Positions 36,371-44,884 of a DNA stretch of 64,000 nucleotides are shown here, one piece after another. The notes under the pieces were generated by a model. It searched no databases. It worked only from the letters and a program-made list of their open reading frames with translations, and was not told where the DNA came from. The stretch comes from Myxococcales bacterium SG8_38. GTDB lineage: Bacteria; Myxococcota_A; Polyangia; Polyangiales; Houyiibacteriaceae. The stretch lies in assembly GCA_001303415.1 (NCBI GenBank), contig LJTN01000005.1, positions 50,725 through 114,724 of the forward strand, written 5' to 3'. How positions within the stretch are numbered: the stretch's first letter is position 1; the number at the start of each line of letters is the position of its first letter. The position numbers and the translations under genes were made by a program.

Positions 36371-37078
36371 ATGCAATCCGTCGATCCAAGCGCGGCGAGA
36401 CCCGCGCCGATCCCAAGCTCGATCGACGTGATCCATCGGGATGATGCCGTCGTCGTGGTGGACAAACCCTCGGGCCTATCGGTGCACCGCGGCGATGATA
36501 AGGGCTCGACGTTTGCGCTGAACCTCACTCGCAGTGCGATCGGACAGTGGGTCTATCCGGTGCACCGGCTCGACCGTGCGACAAGCGGCGTGCTCGTGTT
36601 TGCTCTGTCGCCGGAGCACGCGCGAACGCTTCACGAAGCGTTCGATACGCAGACAGTGAGCAAGACCTATCTCGCGCTGGTCCGAGGCACGCCTCCAGCA
36701 AATGGCGTCATCGACAGCCCGATGGAGAAACGCGAGGGCGGTCCCGATGTAGAAGCGGTGACCGAGTATGAGACCCTGTTCGTCTCGAATCGGCGGCTTT
36801 CCCTGGTCCAGGCGCGGCCGCGAACCGGACGGCGGCATCAGATTCGACGCCACCTACGGCGCATCAATCATCCGCTCGCGGGGGATGTTCGGTACGGAAA
36901 TGGGTCCGACAATCGGCGCTATCGCGTAGAGCTCGGCCTCTACCGTCTCGCCCTGCACGCCAAACGATTGTCGTTCGTGCACCCTGCAAGCGGCGAGCTC
37001 GTCACGTTCGAAAGCGCCATGCCGGAGGATCTAGCGACGCCCCTGCGACGGATCGGTGTGCCCGAGACTCTCTTGTAG
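36371..37078 (+). CDS. RNA pseudouridine synthase, RluA family (TruC-like)
   Basis: A 235-residue enzyme. The RluA-family active site is intact: VYPVHRLDRATSGVLVFALS with the catalytic Asp in H-R-L-D. Motif I VVVVDKPSGLSVHRG and motif III RPRTGRRHQIRRHLRRINHP (with L-A-G-D) are present. There is no S4 domain. Length and motif spacing fit TruC (tRNA U65) better than RluA/C/D, though the target is inferred. It starts 59 bp after the serpin. Confidence 0.88.
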   Translation: MQSVDPSAARPAPIPSSIDVIHRDDAVVVVDKPSGLSVHRGDDKGSTFALNLTRSAIGQWVYPVHRLDRATSGVLVFALSPEHARTLHEAFDTQTVSKTYLALVRGTPPANGVIDSPMEKREGGPDVEAVTEYETLFVSNRRLSLVQARPRTGRRHQIRRHLRRINHPLAGDVRYGNGSDNRRYRVELGLYRLALHAKRLSFVHPASGELVTFESAMPEDLATPLRRIGVPETLL

Positions 37079-37319
37079 ACAAAGGTCTCCCTCAGCGCCG
37101 AAAAGCAGACTGCGCTCTCGGCTCTGAGGTGCCGCCATGCCGCGACCCGATCTTGGGGATCGGCGCGTTCGCCATTTGGAAGCGCCAATCCCGTCGTGGC
37201 GAAGCAGCCGGTCGAGCCTGAGCTGAGCAGAGGCCCGCTGACCTAGCATCGGAGGATTGGGAGGCTCAGCCCCTGAAATTCGCTTGCACACCCGCGGGCG
37301 GGGTGGTACCAGGCGCAAT

Positions 37320-37334
37320 TGATTATCACTTTCA
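37320..37334 (+). promoter_or_regulatory. Fur-box-like operator upstream of the iron-uptake operon
   Basis: TGATTATCACTTTCA matches the 7-1-7 Fur consensus (TGATAAT-N-ATTATCA) at 12 of 15 positions, and a further half-like element (CAATATCAA) follows directly. It lies 25-39 bp before the DUF4856 start, in an AT-rich patch that stands out in this GC-rich DNA. That position would let a repressor block the promoter. Confidence 0.65.
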
Positions 37335-37358
37335 ATATCAACACCAGATCAAACCATC

Positions 37359-38813
37359 ATGAGAACCTTGTTTTTTGCATTTCTGGTTGGCATGGCGGCC
37401 TTCTCGGGGGCCTGTAGCGACAGTGGAGGCACTGGCGCGGACGGCTCGGTCCCTCAGACCTATCGCTTCGAGCGCGAAGGGCAGTCCACGGTGGCATACA
37501 CGGGGCAGAGCACCCGGCAGGTGCTCATCAAGGACCTCGTGGGTTTGATGGGCTCGATCAGCGAGGCGGTGCTCGCCGGCCAAGACCTGGACCGATACGA
37601 CACATCCGATGAGGTGTATTTGCTCTTGACCCCTCTATACGAGCAAGGCGGTGTCGCCGACACGAGTCGCGCCGTCCCGCAACTCGTGGCGGAAGGAGAC
37701 ACGACCCTCCAGCAAACCTATGCCGATTTCAACGACGCGAACCTCAAGGACAAGCTCGCAGGCAACGATCCAGTGACCGATCACGAGGATTGGACGAGTG
37801 GGGCATTCGTGGGTTGGTCCGCCTCGAATCTCGCGGTGAATGCGGCCGGTGATCTCGGAACGCCGGCCACCCCCGAGGAGCTCTTGCTGGCGCTCTTGTG
37901 GACGTTCGCCGACCAGGTTGCGGCCGGCGCGGCAGGCAGCTTTCCGATTGACGCCGCCACGCCACTCTATCTGACGCCGGCCGGTCATGACCTGACGCAG
38001 CTCGTCGAGAAATTCCTGCTGGCTGCGGTCAACTTCAGTCAAGGAACAGACGACTACCTCGACGACGACGTCGAGGACCAAGGATTGCTCGCGGTCAACG
38101 AAGTGGATGGGGACAACGCGTATACGACGCTCGAGCACCAATGGGACGAAGCCTACGGGTATTGGGGTGCGGCGCGCGACTATGGTGCTTACACCGATGA
38201 AGAAATCGCAGCTGCGGGAGGCCGCCCCGAATATGAGAGCGGCTACCACGACTCCAACGGTGACGGGCTGATCGATCTCGAGAGCGAGTTCAATTTCGGA
38301 GCTTCGGTCAACGCGGCGAAGCGAGATCTGGGAAGCGCCAGCGGCGCAGAGACCGATTTCACGGCAGAAGCCGACCTGGCGTGGCGCACGGGACGTGCCA
38401 TCATTGCGGCCGCGTACGAAAGCGGTGACGAGGTCGATCTGGCCGCGCTAGTCGCACAGCGCGACATCATCGTTTCGACTTGGGAGAAGGCATACGCGGC
38501 CACCGCAATTCACTACATCAACGAGATTATCAGCGACATGGACGTCATCGGAACCGCCGCATACAGCTTCGCCGACCATGCCAAGCATTGGTCGGAGCTC
38601 AAAGGCTTCGCGCTGAGCTTTCAGTTCAATCCGAGCTCGCCGATGAACGAAGAGGACTTCGCTGCGGTGCACGAGGCGATCGGCGATTCACCGATCGGCG
38701 CGTCAGCCACCTCGCCGATCGATGACGATGCGTATCGGACTCGTTTGCTAAATGCGCGGAGCCTAATTGGAAATGCTTATGACTTTGATCAAGCGAACAT
38801 CACGAGCTGGTAA
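37359..38813 (+). CDS. DUF4856 lipoprotein
   Basis: A 484-residue lipoprotein (signal FLVGMAAFSGAC, Cys19). The YRFEREGQSTVAYTGQSTRQ opening, the HQWDEAYGYWGAARDY centre, the NGDGLIDLESEFNFG loop and the helical C-terminus with EKAYAATAIHYINEIIS are typical of DUF4856, a family distantly related to imelysin and usually encoded in iron-uptake clusters. It is first in an overlapping set with imelysin, HTTM and TonB receptor genes behind a Fur-box-like site. It is likely surface-exposed and iron- or receptor-related; the biochemical role is unknown. Confidence 0.85.
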   Translation: MRTLFFAFLVGMAAFSGACSDSGGTGADGSVPQTYRFEREGQSTVAYTGQSTRQVLIKDLVGLMGSISEAVLAGQDLDRYDTSDEVYLLLTPLYEQGGVADTSRAVPQLVAEGDTTLQQTYADFNDANLKDKLAGNDPVTDHEDWTSGAFVGWSASNLAVNAAGDLGTPATPEELLLALLWTFADQVAAGAAGSFPIDAATPLYLTPAGHDLTQLVEKFLLAAVNFSQGTDDYLDDDVEDQGLLAVNEVDGDNAYTTLEHQWDEAYGYWGAARDYGAYTDEEIAAAGGRPEYESGYHDSNGDGLIDLESEFNFGASVNAAKRDLGSASGAETDFTAEADLAWRTGRAIIAAAYESGDEVDLAALVAQRDIIVSTWEKAYAATAIHYINEIISDMDVIGTAAYSFADHAKHWSELKGFALSFQFNPSSPMNEEDFAAVHEAIGDSPIGASATSPIDDDAYRTRLLNARSLIGNAYDFDQANITSW

Positions 38814-39981
38814 GTCGGCAGCGGCATTCGCGCTTTGCGCAGTCATGGTCAGCTGCAGCAGCGACAGCGGCAGCGGTGGAAACGGCGGCGACAGTGGGCT
38901 TCGCGGCGAGGTGCTCGCCTCGCTCGGCCAGAACGTCATCGTCCCTCTTCAGGAGCGTTTCGCCGCACGGGCGGCTGCGCTCGAAACGGCGCTCGTACAA
39001 GCGACGCCCGAACCTGGCGGTCGGGATGCGGCACAGGAGGCATGGCGGCAAGCCATGCAGCCCTGGCAAGAGCTGGAGATGATGCAGCTTGGGCCGTCGG
39101 GCTCGAGCCTCACGGTCATGGGAGGACAAGACCTTCGCGCGCGCATCTACTCGTGGCCGAACCTAAATCTTTGCCTCGTCGATCAACAGACGGTGGAAGA
39201 GGGATACGACGACCCGGATGCGCTCCAAGCAGTCGTCGGCGGGCCCCTCGGCCTTTGGGCCATCGAATACCTGTTGTTCAATGAGTCCGCTGCGAACAAC
39301 TGCTCTCCCCTGAACACGATCAATCAAGACGGCATCTGGGACGCCATGGCGGACATGACCCCGCAGCGGCGGCTCGACTATGCGGCCGCGCTTTCGACCT
39401 TGGTCCGTCGGCGGGCCGACGACCTGGTGGCGGCATGGGCGCCAAGCGGAGGCAATTACATCGCGGAGCTGACCGATCCAGGCCGCAGCGGAGCGGTATA
39501 TGGCACCGTCCAGGAAGGCCTCAACGCCGTCTCCGATGCGATGTTCTATCTCGACAAAGAGACCAAGGACATGAAGCTCGGCGAGCCGCTCGGCATCATC
39601 AATTGCGCGACCGCCACTTGCCCCGAATCCATCGAGTCCCAGTGGGCCACACGGTCGAAGCAACACGTCGTCGCGAATCTCAGAGCTTTCCAAGCGCTTT
39701 TCCTGGGCTCGAGCCCAGGGACGGACGCCCTCGGCTTCGATGACCTATTGATCGACATGGGCGCTCCCGATGTGGCCGCGGACATGGCCCAAGCCATCGC
39801 CGATGCCATCGCCGCGACCGAGGCCATTTCAGGAACCTTTTTCGAGGCGCTCGAGCAGGATCCGACCCAGATGGAGGCAGCTCATAGCGCCATCCGACAG
39901 ATCACCGACCTCTTGAAGACGGATCTTCTCTCCATTCTAGACCTCGAGCAGCCCGATCGGGCCGCCGGTGACAACGACTGA
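38773..39981 (+). CDS. Imelysin-like (peptidase M75 family) lipoprotein
   Basis: About 402 residues; the start lies inside the DUF4856 gene (overlap about 40 bp), with the ATG at 38773 or 38779. Lipoprotein Cys28 (LCAVMVSC). The imelysin fold is seen in GEVLASLGQNVIVPLQERFA and AWRQAMQPWQELEMMQLGPS. The signature site G-x-H-x-x-E reads G-L-W-A-I-E (160-165), so the His is Trp. Imelysins such as IrpA are iron-regulated, iron-linked lipoproteins or periplasmic proteins. The end reaches past the GTG of the next gene. Confidence 0.85.
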   Translation: MLMTLIKRTSRAGKSAAAFALCAVMVSCSSDSGSGGNGGDSGLRGEVLASLGQNVIVPLQERFAARAAALETALVQATPEPGGRDAAQEAWRQAMQPWQELEMMQLGPSGSSLTVMGGQDLRARIYSWPNLNLCLVDQQTVEEGYDDPDALQAVVGGPLGLWAIEYLLFNESAANNCSPLNTINQDGIWDAMADMTPQRRLDYAAALSTLVRRRADDLVAAWAPSGGNYIAELTDPGRSGAVYGTVQEGLNAVSDAMFYLDKETKDMKLGEPLGIINCATATCPESIESQWATRSKQHVVANLRAFQALFLGSSPGTDALGFDDLLIDMGAPDVAADMAQAIADAIAATEAISGTFFEALEQDPTQMEAAHSAIRQITDLLKTDLLSILDLEQPDRAAGDND

Positions 39982-41434
39982 TTCGACGATGCTGGCAACG
40001 CTGCGCGACAGGCTGCTCGAGCCTCGGGACGCCGCATCTCTCGCGGTGTTCCGCTTCCTTTTTGGCACGATTCTGTGCCTCAGCAGCATACGATTCCTAT
40101 GGAACGGTTGGGTCGAGCGCTTCTACGTACGCCCGACGTTCTTCTTTCAGTACTGGGGCTTCGAATGGGTTCGGGTGCTGCCCGAGCCCTGGATGACGGT
40201 TCTCTACGTGGCGATGGCCGTGCTCGCCGCTTTCGTAGCGGTGGGTTTTCTCTACCGGATTTCGATCGTTGCCCTGTTTCTGATCTTTACCTACGTCGAG
40301 CTGATCGACGTCACCAACTACCTGAACCACTACTATCTCGTCAGCTTGCTGGCGTTTCTGATGTGCTTTTTGCCGCTCGGACGCGCCTATTCGGTGGACG
40401 CGCGGATCTGGCCCAGTCGTGCCGGCTCGACGGTGCCGGCTTGGATGCTCTATCTGATGCGCTTTCAGATCGGGGTGGTCTATTTCTACGCGGGCATCGC
40501 CAAGCTCCAACCCGATTGGCTGCTGCACGCACAGCCCCTGGGCATCTGGCTCGCGGCACGGACCGAGACGCCCCTGATCGGCCCGCTGCTGACCTTGCCG
40601 GCAGTGCCGCACATCATGAGCTGGGCCGGCTTTCTGAACGATACCTTGGTCGTCCCGTTCTTGTTGTGGCGTAAGACGCGTCCGTATGCGTTTGCCACGG
40701 TCTTCGTGTTCCATTTTTGTACGCATCTGCTCTTCGTCATCGGGGTCTTTCCGTTTCTGATGGTGAGTGGGGCGACGCTCTTTTTCGATGCGGACTGGCC
40801 TCGGATGCTCCTGCACCGCATCCGCGGACTCGCGCCGGCGCCCAACCGAGCCGAGGCTTCCGTTGGCTTCGGCGAGCCCGCCAAGCCGCAGCAAGAGGAA
40901 GGTCGATGGTCGACGGGAGTGGCCATCCTGATCGCAGCGTACTGCGTCGTTCAGGTCGTGATGCCCCTGAGAGCCTATCTCTATCCCGGCGACGTCCTGT
41001 GGCACGAGCAGGGCATGCGGTACTCGTGGCGCGTGATGGTTCGAGAGAAGAACGGCAGCATTGGTTATCGCGTGCGTTGGCGGGATGCCGATCGAGAGGT
41101 GCGAGTCTCTCCGAGCCAGTATCTCACCAGCCATCAAGAACGCGAGATGTCGGGGCAACCCGATTTGATATTGCAGCTAGCTCGCCGGATTGCCGCGGAT
41201 TTCGAGGAACGTGGCTACGAGGACGTGGAGGTTCGGGTGGACGCCCTGGTTTCGTTGAACGGCCGCAGGGCAGCTCCCATGATCGACCCGGACGCGAACC
41301 TCGCCCAAGAGACCGACACGCTGGCGGTGATGCGCTGGATCGCCCCGTCTCCCTATGGTGCGCCGCTGCCCGCGTATCCTCAGCACGATGACTCGAGCTC
41401 GCGAGCTGCGACGACCCGCAGGGCGGCGAGGTGA
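39968..41434 (+). CDS. HTTM domain membrane protein (vitamin K-dependent gamma-carboxylase-like)
   Basis: A 488-residue integral membrane protein; its GTG overlaps the imelysin stop by 14 bp. The HTTM domain (residues about 15-290) has at least seven helices: SLAVFRFLFGTILCLSSIRF, VLYVAMAVLAAFVAVGFLYR, YYLVSLLAFLMCFLPLGRAY, YLMRFQIGVVYFYAGIAKLQ, then PDWLLHA, PYAFATVFVFHFCTHLLFVI and others. The C-terminal 150 residues are soluble. The F-x-x-Y-W-G and Y-F-Y-A-G-I-A-K-L-x-P-D-W segments are family hallmarks shared with gamma-glutamyl carboxylases. It is coupled by GTGA overlap to the TonB receptor. Confidence 0.87.
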   Translation: MTTTDSTMLATLRDRLLEPRDAASLAVFRFLFGTILCLSSIRFLWNGWVERFYVRPTFFFQYWGFEWVRVLPEPWMTVLYVAMAVLAAFVAVGFLYRISIVALFLIFTYVELIDVTNYLNHYYLVSLLAFLMCFLPLGRAYSVDARIWPSRAGSTVPAWMLYLMRFQIGVVYFYAGIAKLQPDWLLHAQPLGIWLAARTETPLIGPLLTLPAVPHIMSWAGFLNDTLVVPFLLWRKTRPYAFATVFVFHFCTHLLFVIGVFPFLMVSGATLFFDADWPRMLLHRIRGLAPAPNRAEASVGFGEPAKPQQEEGRWSTGVAILIAAYCVVQVVMPLRAYLYPGDVLWHEQGMRYSWRVMVREKNGSIGYRVRWRDADREVRVSPSQYLTSHQEREMSGQPDLILQLARRIAADFEERGYEDVEVRVDALVSLNGRRAAPMIDPDANLAQETDTLAVMRWIAPSPYGAPLPAYPQHDDSSSRAATTRRAAR

Positions 41435-43893
41435 GTGGGCTCCGCCGGAATCGATGCGCCACGTGGCGCTCGTCGCTGGCGTTCTGCGTCGCCGCTGCCC
41501 TCGTCGGCTCGATGAGCCTCGTTGCGAGCGCACAGGAGCCTGAATCTCCGCCGGACGCGGAGCCCGAGCCCGAGGTCCCCCCGGAGGCCGAAGAGGACGT
41601 GGTCGATGACGCGGTCCTCGAGCAGGAGCTGGAGCTCCTCGAGCAGGAGGTATTCGAAGAGGACGAGACCGAAGCTCCGCCTCCAGAAGCTGTGCCCGAG
41701 GGCTCGGAGCCCGAGGCCCAGGTGAAGGACGAGGAGCCGATGCCCGAGCTTCGCGAGGTCACGGTTCGGTACACGCCCAAGGACATGTTTCGCATGGGCG
41801 GCTCCGTACAAACACTCGATCAAGAGCAGCTCGAGACGCTGCAGTACGACGATCCGAACGCGGTGTTGCTACAGGTTCCAGGGGTCTACATCCGCCAAGA
41901 GGACGGATTTGGGTTGCGCCCGAACATCGGGCTACGCGGGACCAATCCGAATCGAAGCTCGAAAGTGACCCTGATGGAAGACGGGGTGCTTTTCGGTCCC
42001 GCGCCTTATTCGGCGCCAGCCGCCTATTACTTTCCGATGATGGGGCGAATGACCGGCGTCGAGGTGTTCAAGGGCCCTGCGGCCATTCTCTACGGGCCGC
42101 AAACCGTGGCGGGCGCCATCAACTACATCAGCCGTCCGGTGCCCGAAAAGCCGAGCGGTCAGGTCGATCTATCGTACGGACGCTTTCAAACGTTTCGTGG
42201 TCACTTGCACTACGGGCGCCACAATGACTGGGGGGGCTTTCTCGTCGAAGGCATTCACCTCGGCACCCAGGGCTTCAAGGAAGTCGATGGCGGCTTCGGA
42301 CGTGGCAATACGGGCTTTCAGCGCAGTGAGCTGCTCTTCAAGGGCTACGTGAACAACGATCTGGCCTCACACGCGTTCAACCGACTCACGGTGAAATTCG
42401 TCGGCTCCCGTGAGAGCTCCAACGAAACCTACCTAGGCCTGACCGACGCGGACTTCAGGGACGATGCCTATCGCCGCTACGCAGCGAGCCAGCTCGACAA
42501 CATGAGCTGGTGGCGCACCGCCGTGGCGCTCACGCACAACCTTGCGGTTGGCGAGCGCATTCGGCTCGAGACGACGGCGTACCGGAACGATTTCGATCGC
42601 ACTTGGGAACGCCTCAATCAGTTTCGCGATGGCACGCAGCTACTCGACGTGCTGACGCAACCGACCACCCCTCCGCTCGATTCTTACTACCTGGTGCTGA
42701 CCGGGGAGCAGAATTCCCCGTCCGTGGATGGAGGCTCTAGCGCGCAAGATTTGATGGTGATCAGCAATCGACGCCGGTTCGTCGTCATGGGCGTTCAAAC
42801 GCGTCTGCGTGCGGACTTCGACACGGGCAAGGTGCGTCACGAAATCGAATCGGGCCTTCGATTTCACTATGACTCCGTGGATCGGTTCCAACCCGAGCAG
42901 GGCTACCGGATGGAGAACCAACAGCTCGTCTGGGACGGGCTCACGTACGTCAACAACCCCGATCTCCTCATCAACGACAACAAAGCGGAAGCGCATGCGC
43001 TTGCCGGCTATTTGATCTACGGGCTCGAGGTGGCCGACTTGACCATCAAGCCCGGCGTCCGGGTCGAATACATTCGAACGTTCTTCGAGGACGAAAAGAA
43101 CGAACCCGAATTGGGGCGCGTAGCAGACGATCCACAGCTCGTCTTTCTGCCGGGCATCGGTGTACAGTACACCATCTTCGAGGGCTTTGCGGCGCTCGCG
43201 GGTGTTCATCGGGGCTTCAGCGCGGTCACGCCGGGCAACCGTGCGTTTGCCGACCCGGAGCTTTCGATCAACTACGAGGCCGGCTTTCGCTACGTGACGA
43301 AAGATTCCCTCGGCTTTGGCGAGGTGATCGGGTTCTTCAACGACTACAGCAACATCACGAGCGAATGCACGCTGTCGAGCGGATGCAATCCCGACCTGGT
43401 GGATCGGCAGTTCAACAACGGACGCGCCTTCATCGGCGGCATCGAGGTGCTGGGCGGCTACAGCATCCCGTTGCCACGCGAGCTCAACATGCCAGTGCGT
43501 GTCTCGTACACGTACACGAAGGCCACCTATCGGACGACGTTCGACTCCCCCGATCCCACCATCGGCGACGTGACGAAAGGAGATCCGATTCCCTACGTGC
43601 CTGCACACGTGCTCAACGCACAATTGGGGTTGGAGAAAAGCTTCTGGGGCGCGTACCTGGTTGGAAATTACTTCGGAAGCATGCCGGAGGGCGTGGTTGG
43701 GCTGCAGCCGCTGCCGGATACCGATGGCTACTTCGTGCTCGACATGGTGGGCCGCGTTCGCTTCGAGCCGGTCGAGGCGTATCTCCGCTTGCAGAACGTC
43801 ACCAACACACAGGCTATCGTGGCGCGTAGGCCCTTTGGCGCCCGCCCGAACGCGCCGTTCTCGTTCCAGATCGGAGTCCAGGTGAGCTTCTAA
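41431..43893 (+). CDS. TonB-dependent outer-membrane receptor
   Basis: An 820-residue receptor starting with GTG overlapping the HTTM stop. A signal peptide (ALVGSMSLVASAQ) leads into a 70-residue Glu/Pro-rich linker, a plug domain (ELREVTVRYTPKDMFRMGGS; VPGVYIRQEDGFGLRPNIGL, then RGTNPNRS; VEVFKGPAAILYGPQTVAGA) and a 22-strand barrel ending in aromatic IGVQVSF. The plug pattern places it near FecA/iron-chelate receptors. The TonB box could be EVTVRY. The substrate is inferred to be an iron complex from the Fur-like sites and imelysin neighbours. Confidence 0.92.
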   Translation: MSGLRRNRCATWRSSLAFCVAAALVGSMSLVASAQEPESPPDAEPEPEVPPEAEEDVVDDAVLEQELELLEQEVFEEDETEAPPPEAVPEGSEPEAQVKDEEPMPELREVTVRYTPKDMFRMGGSVQTLDQEQLETLQYDDPNAVLLQVPGVYIRQEDGFGLRPNIGLRGTNPNRSSKVTLMEDGVLFGPAPYSAPAAYYFPMMGRMTGVEVFKGPAAILYGPQTVAGAINYISRPVPEKPSGQVDLSYGRFQTFRGHLHYGRHNDWGGFLVEGIHLGTQGFKEVDGGFGRGNTGFQRSELLFKGYVNNDLASHAFNRLTVKFVGSRESSNETYLGLTDADFRDDAYRRYAASQLDNMSWWRTAVALTHNLAVGERIRLETTAYRNDFDRTWERLNQFRDGTQLLDVLTQPTTPPLDSYYLVLTGEQNSPSVDGGSSAQDLMVISNRRRFVVMGVQTRLRADFDTGKVRHEIESGLRFHYDSVDRFQPEQGYRMENQQLVWDGLTYVNNPDLLINDNKAEAHALAGYLIYGLEVADLTIKPGVRVEYIRTFFEDEKNEPELGRVADDPQLVFLPGIGVQYTIFEGFAALAGVHRGFSAVTPGNRAFADPELSINYEAGFRYVTKDSLGFGEVIGFFNDYSNITSECTLSSGCNPDLVDRQFNNGRAFIGGIEVLGGYSIPLPRELNMPVRVSYTYTKATYRTTFDSPDPTIGDVTKGDPIPYVPAHVLNAQLGLEKSFWGAYLVGNYFGSMPEGVVGLQPLPDTDGYFVLDMVGRVRFEPVEAYLRLQNVTNTQAIVARRPFGARPNAPFSFQIGVQVSF

Positions 43894-43969
43894 CCAGCTG
43901 AGATGAAACAGTTTTTGGGGGAGCCGTACCCAAGCGGTGGCGAAGATGCGAGGGGGGGGTTGTTGAAGA

Positions 43970-43984
43970 TGATTATCAATGTCA
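43970..43984 (+). promoter_or_regulatory. Fur-box-like operator upstream of tonB
   Basis: TGATTATCAATGTCA again matches the 15-bp Fur consensus at 12 of 15 positions and shares its first nine bases with the site at 37320. It ends 13 bp before the TonB start, inside a short AT-rich patch. A separate iron-controlled promoter for the TonB gene is likely. Confidence 0.65.
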
Positions 43985-43997
43985 CGGTTCCACTCCC

Positions 43998-44750
43998 ATG
44001 CTTGCCCGTTCCGGCAGCTATCTGATCCCCTCGTTGTTGGTGCACGGTGCGTTCTTTGCAGCGCTCGCCAGTGTGCCCGCGACCGTCGAAGGCAGCTCGG
44101 TCATTCGGGCCATCGAGTTCATCTCGATCACGGATGTTGGCGGTGGTCGACTCGGCAACGACGAGCAGGTCGGAGATGCCGTCGAGCCGACCGATCCTCC
44201 GCAGCGGTTGTTCCGAAAGGTCCAGCCGAAACCGGTTCGAAAGGAGCCGGTCGTCGAGCAGCAGACGCAAGAGAGAGACATCACGCCCGAGCCGATAGCC
44301 TCCGATTCGGGCGAAGGCGGTGAAGCGCATGCGGCTGCAAGCGCTCAGGGCGCGAGTCATGCGACGAGTCACTCCATGGTGATGGGCTCTGCGGGTACCA
44401 ACCCGAACGCCACGTCTTCCGGAGTGGGGCATGGAGACGAGGGCGTCGATCGCCGCTCCGCGCTTCGAGCGTGGCTCCGTCAGATCCAGCGCGAGGTCAA
44501 CAAGATCGCAACTCGCAACTATCCGAGCTCGGCAGTGCGCATGCATCTCGAGGGAAGGCTTCGTCTCGGGATCACCATTGGTGAAGACGGTAAGATCGTG
44601 GCGGTGCGTGTGCTCTCGTCTTCGGGCCATCCGGTCCTCGACGATTCAGCGACGGCGTCCGTCATGGCTCTTCTCATTCCCCCGCCGCCCGAAGCCTTGG
44701 GCTGGCGCGAACGCGAGATCTCGCTGCCCATCCGCTACGCGATCGACTGA
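43998..44750 (+). CDS. tonB: TonB family energy-transducing protein
   Basis: A 250-residue protein with an N-terminal anchor helix (YLIPSLLVHGAFFAALASVP, containing the S-x-x-x-H pattern S-L-L-V-H that contacts ExbB/ExbD), a periplasmic linker with Pro/Lys pairs (VQPKPVRKEP) and a C-terminal TonB domain (GRLRLGITIGEDGKIVAVRV, LSSSGHPVLDDSATASVMAL). It lies 104 bp after the receptor with its own Fur-like site. No exbB or exbD gene is adjacent, so it must borrow these from elsewhere. Confidence 0.88.
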   Translation: MLARSGSYLIPSLLVHGAFFAALASVPATVEGSSVIRAIEFISITDVGGGRLGNDEQVGDAVEPTDPPQRLFRKVQPKPVRKEPVVEQQTQERDITPEPIASDSGEGGEAHAAASAQGASHATSHSMVMGSAGTNPNATSSGVGHGDEGVDRRSALRAWLRQIQREVNKIATRNYPSSAVRMHLEGRLRLGITIGEDGKIVAVRVLSSSGHPVLDDSATASVMALLIPPPPEALGWREREISLPIRYAID

Positions 44751-44884
44751 GCAGGCAAAGGGCAGCTGTTCTGCTCGTTTGCGCCGTTTTCGGCCCTCCT
44801 TTGGACAATTCGCGGCCTGCGATATAGTGATGCGCCTCCAAGACGGAAAGCTCGCGGCTCGTGCGCGCCGGGCGCCGTAGGATC

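Noticed and set aside
37079..37319. Possible small gene or RNA upstream of the iron operon
   Set aside because: No open frame with natural composition and no clear structured RNA; apart from the Fur-like site I see nothing.
40097..41158. 353-residue minus-strand frame
   Set aside because: Antisense to the HTTM gene; hydrophilic and His/Arg-rich.
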